64,000 nt of DNA from Mixophyes australis. Its lineage: Eukaryota; Chordata; Amphibia; Anura; Limnodynastidae. A program made the position numbers and the translations under genes. The stretch spans positions 398,030,117 through 398,094,116 of the forward strand of contig JAVHZZ010000001.1 in NCBI GenBank assembly GCA_036250195.1, given 5' to 3'. The notes under the pieces are model-generated. The model saw only the letters and a program-made list of their open reading frames with translations, did not search any database and was not told where the DNA came from. Of this stretch, positions 59,900-64,000 are shown one piece after another (within the stretch, counting starts at the first letter, position 1; every line of letters begins with the position of its first letter).

Positions 59900-62206
59900 C
59901 TGGGTCTAGCAGCTGAGATAGTATTAGATCTTCTAAACAACCTGGTCCTTGGTGTAATGACACTACTCTGTGCCATGTTGTAATATTATTACTGCCGTCA
60001 CAAAACATTAACTGATTTTATGTGTGTGAGCAGATGATTATGTGGGAGACAGCTCATCTAAATTGCAGCCATCTGGAATTGCTTTCTACATGCAATGACC
60101 ATGTTTTATGAACTCTTTGGGTCTGTCGAGAAAAGTTAATATATATTGTGTTCTCTTCCATTGATGTTCCGCCTGAGTACCATGAAAGGAGAGATCACCA
60201 ATTGGTTGATTTATTTTGTTTTACTTTTTTTTTTTTTTCTCTACGTTGAAGATTAATTTGCAGTAATTGTAAGAAGCGTCCTGCAGTCCGTTCTTCGGTC
60301 TTCAAATAATGCTCTGCACACAGCCCTGTGGTTAGAAGGGTTCCTCCATTATTACCTTTATACAACATTCAAATGTCACAAAGGAAATGGATCGCCTACC
60401 TATGGCTTTACTTTTCATTTTTTAATTACTTGTGTGAAAGTAGCTAAGGAAAGAATTACAAAAGAAAAAAATGTTTTAAGTGTTCCACCTTTTATTCCCT
60501 GTTTAATTGCCTTTGTTTTTAAGATACTTGGTACAAAAGTAGTCCCTATGGGCCTGAGTCATTAAGGCAAAAAAGGAGTAAATGTTCTCTGGGACAAACC
60601 ATGTTTCAATGCAAGGGGTGCAAATTAGTTTATTATTTTGCGGATAAGTTAAATACTGGCTGTTTTTTCATCTAACACACAAATACTTAACTTTATTATT
60701 ACACTGAAATTTAATGTTGATCTAGGGCATGCCCTACTCCAACTATAAATCTGTACCCACATTTTAAATTTACCTCCCCCTCTAATGCAACATGATTTTG
60801 CCCAGGTGCAAATGATACTCCTTTTTTATGCTTTGCTCTCCTTAATGACTCAGGCCCTATATGTATTGATGAAAAAAACAATATAAAATTTACTTAGGTA
60901 GTTGAAAATAAATAATAATATTGTTACTGTTGATACTGATGCAGTGAAATATGATGGGGCCTCATGAGGTACGGTTTTCAAATGGACGCTTGAAAGTAAA
61001 TAGGTTTATGAATCCCGGGTTAAAATCAGAATTATAAAATCTCTGCAAGTCAATGCAGTGATGGTGAAAATTTACCAGCTAAAGGAAACCCGTATTTGTG
61101 AAGAATCATTCCAAATTGTTCTAGTTACCTAATATTTACCAGAGTCTTTATAAACATTGGTAATACAACTTATTTAATGGTAACAAAGCATTGACAAGAT
61201 ACAAAGCAAAAATAAATAAAAGTTTTCCATTGGAGACAGTCTTCTCCAGGCAATCATTATGTCACTCAACCGCCTTAGATCTATACACAGAAAATTGTGC
61301 TGTAGAATTAAGTTTGGCTTAATCCACCAATCACTTTAAAAGCTCTGGCAGGCAAATAAAAGTCACATTCGACATAAGATTATTTAAAAAAATGATGTTC
61401 AGTCAGTAACACTGGGTTCTAGCAATAGCTTAAATGCTTTTACTAAACAAAAATTGATATCTGTGCTTATCTAACGCTAAACAGAGTTGGCATACCAAAT
61501 AAACTTGAAAGGTTCTATGTGAGACTCAAGGCTTTCTTTAATCATACACAGGTGAGAATCTACTTGCACAGGCAATTATAGCCCCTGTTCTCACAGAAAG
61601 ACCTCACACAACATGAGCTGTTTGGGGCTATTTGAGGATGAGTTGGGAATTCCTTAGGCTTTCAGAGCAGGTGCAGAGGTATAGCTATCCATTCTCTTGT
61701 GTGTATTGTCTCCATCCTGTGACTGTCTTCTCTGGCCTTATTAGTGTAGTTACAATGACTTCCCTGCATCCTCTCGGGGTATATAATACATTTTCATACC
61801 CTGTAGGTTTCTGTCCCGATGTCCAGCTCTGCTTAATCTCGGTGCTTGCTTTAGCCTATGGCCTGATGGTTTCCGTTTTCGTATGGCTATGTCTAGTTGA
61901 TCCTGTGTCTGACTTGTACTAGGGTTGATACCTTTCTTTATCTTTCTGACCTGGATTCCAAAATGGATTGCATGCCTTTCTTGCACAAAATGATATTTCC
62001 AATTAAGATTAATGTAATTTATTTCTGCGGTATCAGTTTGGGGAATAAGCCATATGCCACTGACAGGACACAAAGCAATTGTTCCCCACAACGAGGATAA
62101 AGAGGTGGTATTTTGTTTTGCTTTCCATTGAATCAATACAGCTAGTCCATATAAAAATAAGCTTGCACTTGATGTGCATTTGTCTTTTTCAACCCATTGA
62201 TCCTAA
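59900..62206. other. Intergenic DNA, nothing recognised
   Basis: AT-rich; short frames on both strands near 61632-62136 overlap each other and have no domain. Confidence 0.4.
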
Positions 62207-62378
62207 GGGCTAGATTTACTAAACTGGGGGTTTGAAAAAGTGGAGATGTTGCCTATAGCAACCAATCAGATTCTAGCTGTCATTTATTTAGTGCACTCTA
62301 CAAAATGACAGCTAGAATCTGATTGGTTGCTATAGGCATCTCCACTTTTGCAAACCCGCAGTTTAGTAAATATACCCC
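62207..62378. mobile_element. Palindromic MITE, copy 3, TAA duplication
   Basis: 172 bp, flanked by TAA at 62204-62206 and 62379-62381. Ends GGGCTAGATTTACTAAACTG and the inverse of CAGTTTAGTAAATATACCCC match at all but a few positions. Arms hold gcctatagcaaccaatcaga and its inverse. Best preserved copy of the family at 656 and 9754; Harbinger-like by duplication. Confidence 0.85.
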
Positions 62379-62381
62379 TAA

Positions 62382-64000
62382 GAGTCTGTTAACGTTAAGT
62401 GCTGTTTTTTAACAGGTATAAAACACTGTAATACAGTGACTTTGAAATCGTATCAATTGTAAGATATGTATTAAATATAGCTGAACGTCTCCTTAACCCT
62501 CCTCGGCACAACATACATCAACACCACCATAAATGTGTGCTGAACTGTAATGGCTATATTGTCATGTCACGGAAGCTATTGTTTGATTTGTGGTGACTAC
62601 ATGTCTGTAGTCTTTGTCTACTCTATATGGCACACTGGAGGGGAGGGAGTTGTGAGAGATTATTGCGTTTTGCCCCTGGAAGTATTTAAACACCACAGTT
62701 GATGAGTTTAGGACTAATATGTCAGTGATCCCGATTGTGAAAATGTGCCCTGTGTCCTTTGAACATGTAAATGCTCCATAGTTGGAACTTTACTTAGGTT
62801 AACTTTCTGAAAATTTACCATACCCCTATAAATACAGAAACAAGACTGTTGGAAGACATTATAAACATGGAACCAGGGCTTGAGAACAATATCTTAAGGT
62901 CATGCATAGTGATCTTCCTTTTCAGGGCTCAGCCTGCAGTTTGTAAAGCTAAAACCATTACATGAGTCCAGACACGGATCAGACCAACTCTCACTGTTTG
63001 TGTTTCCTCCTTTCTGAGGTCATGTGTCCTTGCACCCGCAACGAGAATTCATACCTCCAATAGGAACTGAATCTGTGTGATGGACAGGATTATATTATGA
63101 CAACCATCGCAAACACTGAAAAGACATCTCCCATAAAAAAAGACCATGAGAAAATTGTAGAAGCTGTAGTAAAATATAGTTAGTTACTTAATAACTTTTG
63201 TATCTATTGTTGTGGGATTGTGAGTATAACTGGATGAAAAAAATTCTGCCTACAATCACTTTAAGATCACAGTTTTCATTAATTCAAAGTTTTCATACAT
63301 TTTCTAAAGAAAACTAATTCCAGACTCAATAATGTTTTAAATGAATCACAAGTATTAGGGGAGATGAGTCTTTATTACATGTGCCACTTTGTGTTAGTAT
63401 GTGTTTGTTACATGGGTATTTGTGCATCACGTATGTGTCTGGTTGGGACCAGAGTAGTCCCATTTAAAGTATAGGATGACTTTCGATTACCCAAACGTCT
63501 TAAGCAGCCATAAAAAACTAGTCTTCCTCATGGCGAAAAGAGACTCTGTAGCCACAACCTAACCAGTGAATTCACCAGTAAATGTGACCCTACACCTGCC
63601 TTAATTATCTACGACTACTTTAAATCTCTCATCCCTATGTAGAGGTAATACACGCTGTATGAGTGTGCCCAGCTTACATTTACTTAGGGACCCGATCAGA
63701 GGTTGCATCAACTGTTAGCCCCACTATCTTGGATTATAGATCCATGTCCTTCACATACAAGTAGGCCTATGATGTAACAAAATGGCAACATTTTGCATGT
63801 TCAGAAATTACCCAAAATGTACCATGGGAGAACTTGGTTCCCTATGAAATTATTTCTGTCAATAAGGTAAATTTAGAAAGGACTTCATAAGAAATCCACT
63901 ACTGATCAATATGTAATATCATTGGAGTTTTTATTCCATTGTATATGACATGCTTAAAGCATACATAATGAAAATGTACACAATTTGCCTGCAGTTCAGA
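62382..64000. other. Intergenic DNA, nothing recognised
   Basis: AT-rich, no long frame and no repeat family that I can name. Confidence 0.4.

Overview
The window looks like vertebrate nuclear DNA, most likely from a frog. It is AT-rich, has intron/exon structure, carries full-length DIRS-type tyrosine-recombinase retrotransposons, and holds many copies of the tRNA-headed SINE, L2-type LINE and MITE families common in amphibian genomes. There are no bacterial operons, rRNA, tRNA or CRISPR arrays. The frog assignment is an inference from repeat content and the host gene; I could not run a search.

Host gene. One protein-coding gene is recognisable on the + strand, the 3' part of tmem131l (TMEM131-like, KIAA0922). 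I trace 25 consecutive exons from 7887 to the stop codon at 47532. They sum to 3864 nt, keep one reading frame across every junction and encode about 1287 residues. They cover the C-terminal half of the PapD-like/Ig-like luminal region, the single transmembrane helix (split over the exon 13/14 junction) and the whole cytoplasmic tail. The 5' exons lie upstream of the window. An AATAAA signal at 47646 follows the stop. Exon numbers used here are local to the window.

Mobile DNA. Three large DIRS elements dominate. DIRS-A (about 2289-7683, - strand) ends 203 bp before local exon 1 and has lost its 3' end. DIRS-B (26358-32193, + strand) sits in local intron 16. DIRS-C (48998-55049, + strand) lies downstream of the gene. 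B and C keep the full hallmark layout: inverted terminal repeats, gag, RT-RNase H-methyltransferase-like pol, tyrosine recombinase (YR), and an internal complementary region (ICR) made of the reverse complements of both ends. A and B belong to one family and C to a clearly different one. Each copy has damaged reading frames, but gag is intact in B, the YR is intact in C, and the YR catalytic core is intact in A.

Other repeats include an L1-type LINE in intron 14 (about 18640-20967), two L2/CR1-type LINE 3' ends, and tRNA-derived SINE copies. Several DNA-transposon derivatives have readable target-site duplications: two hAT-like (8 bp), one Tigger-like nested inside DIRS-C (TA), and two Harbinger-like (TAA). 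There are also foldback elements and minisatellites.

By region: 1-7886, intron of tmem131l with MITEs and DIRS-A; 7887-17239, closely spaced luminal and TM exons; 17240-36581, tail exons separated by introns bearing L1, a CCCGGG-rich MITE, LINEs and DIRS-B; 36582-47665, last exons with foldback and tandem repeats; 47666-64000, intergenic DNA with DIRS-C, a 2.8 kb hAT-like element, MITEs and no gene that I can support.
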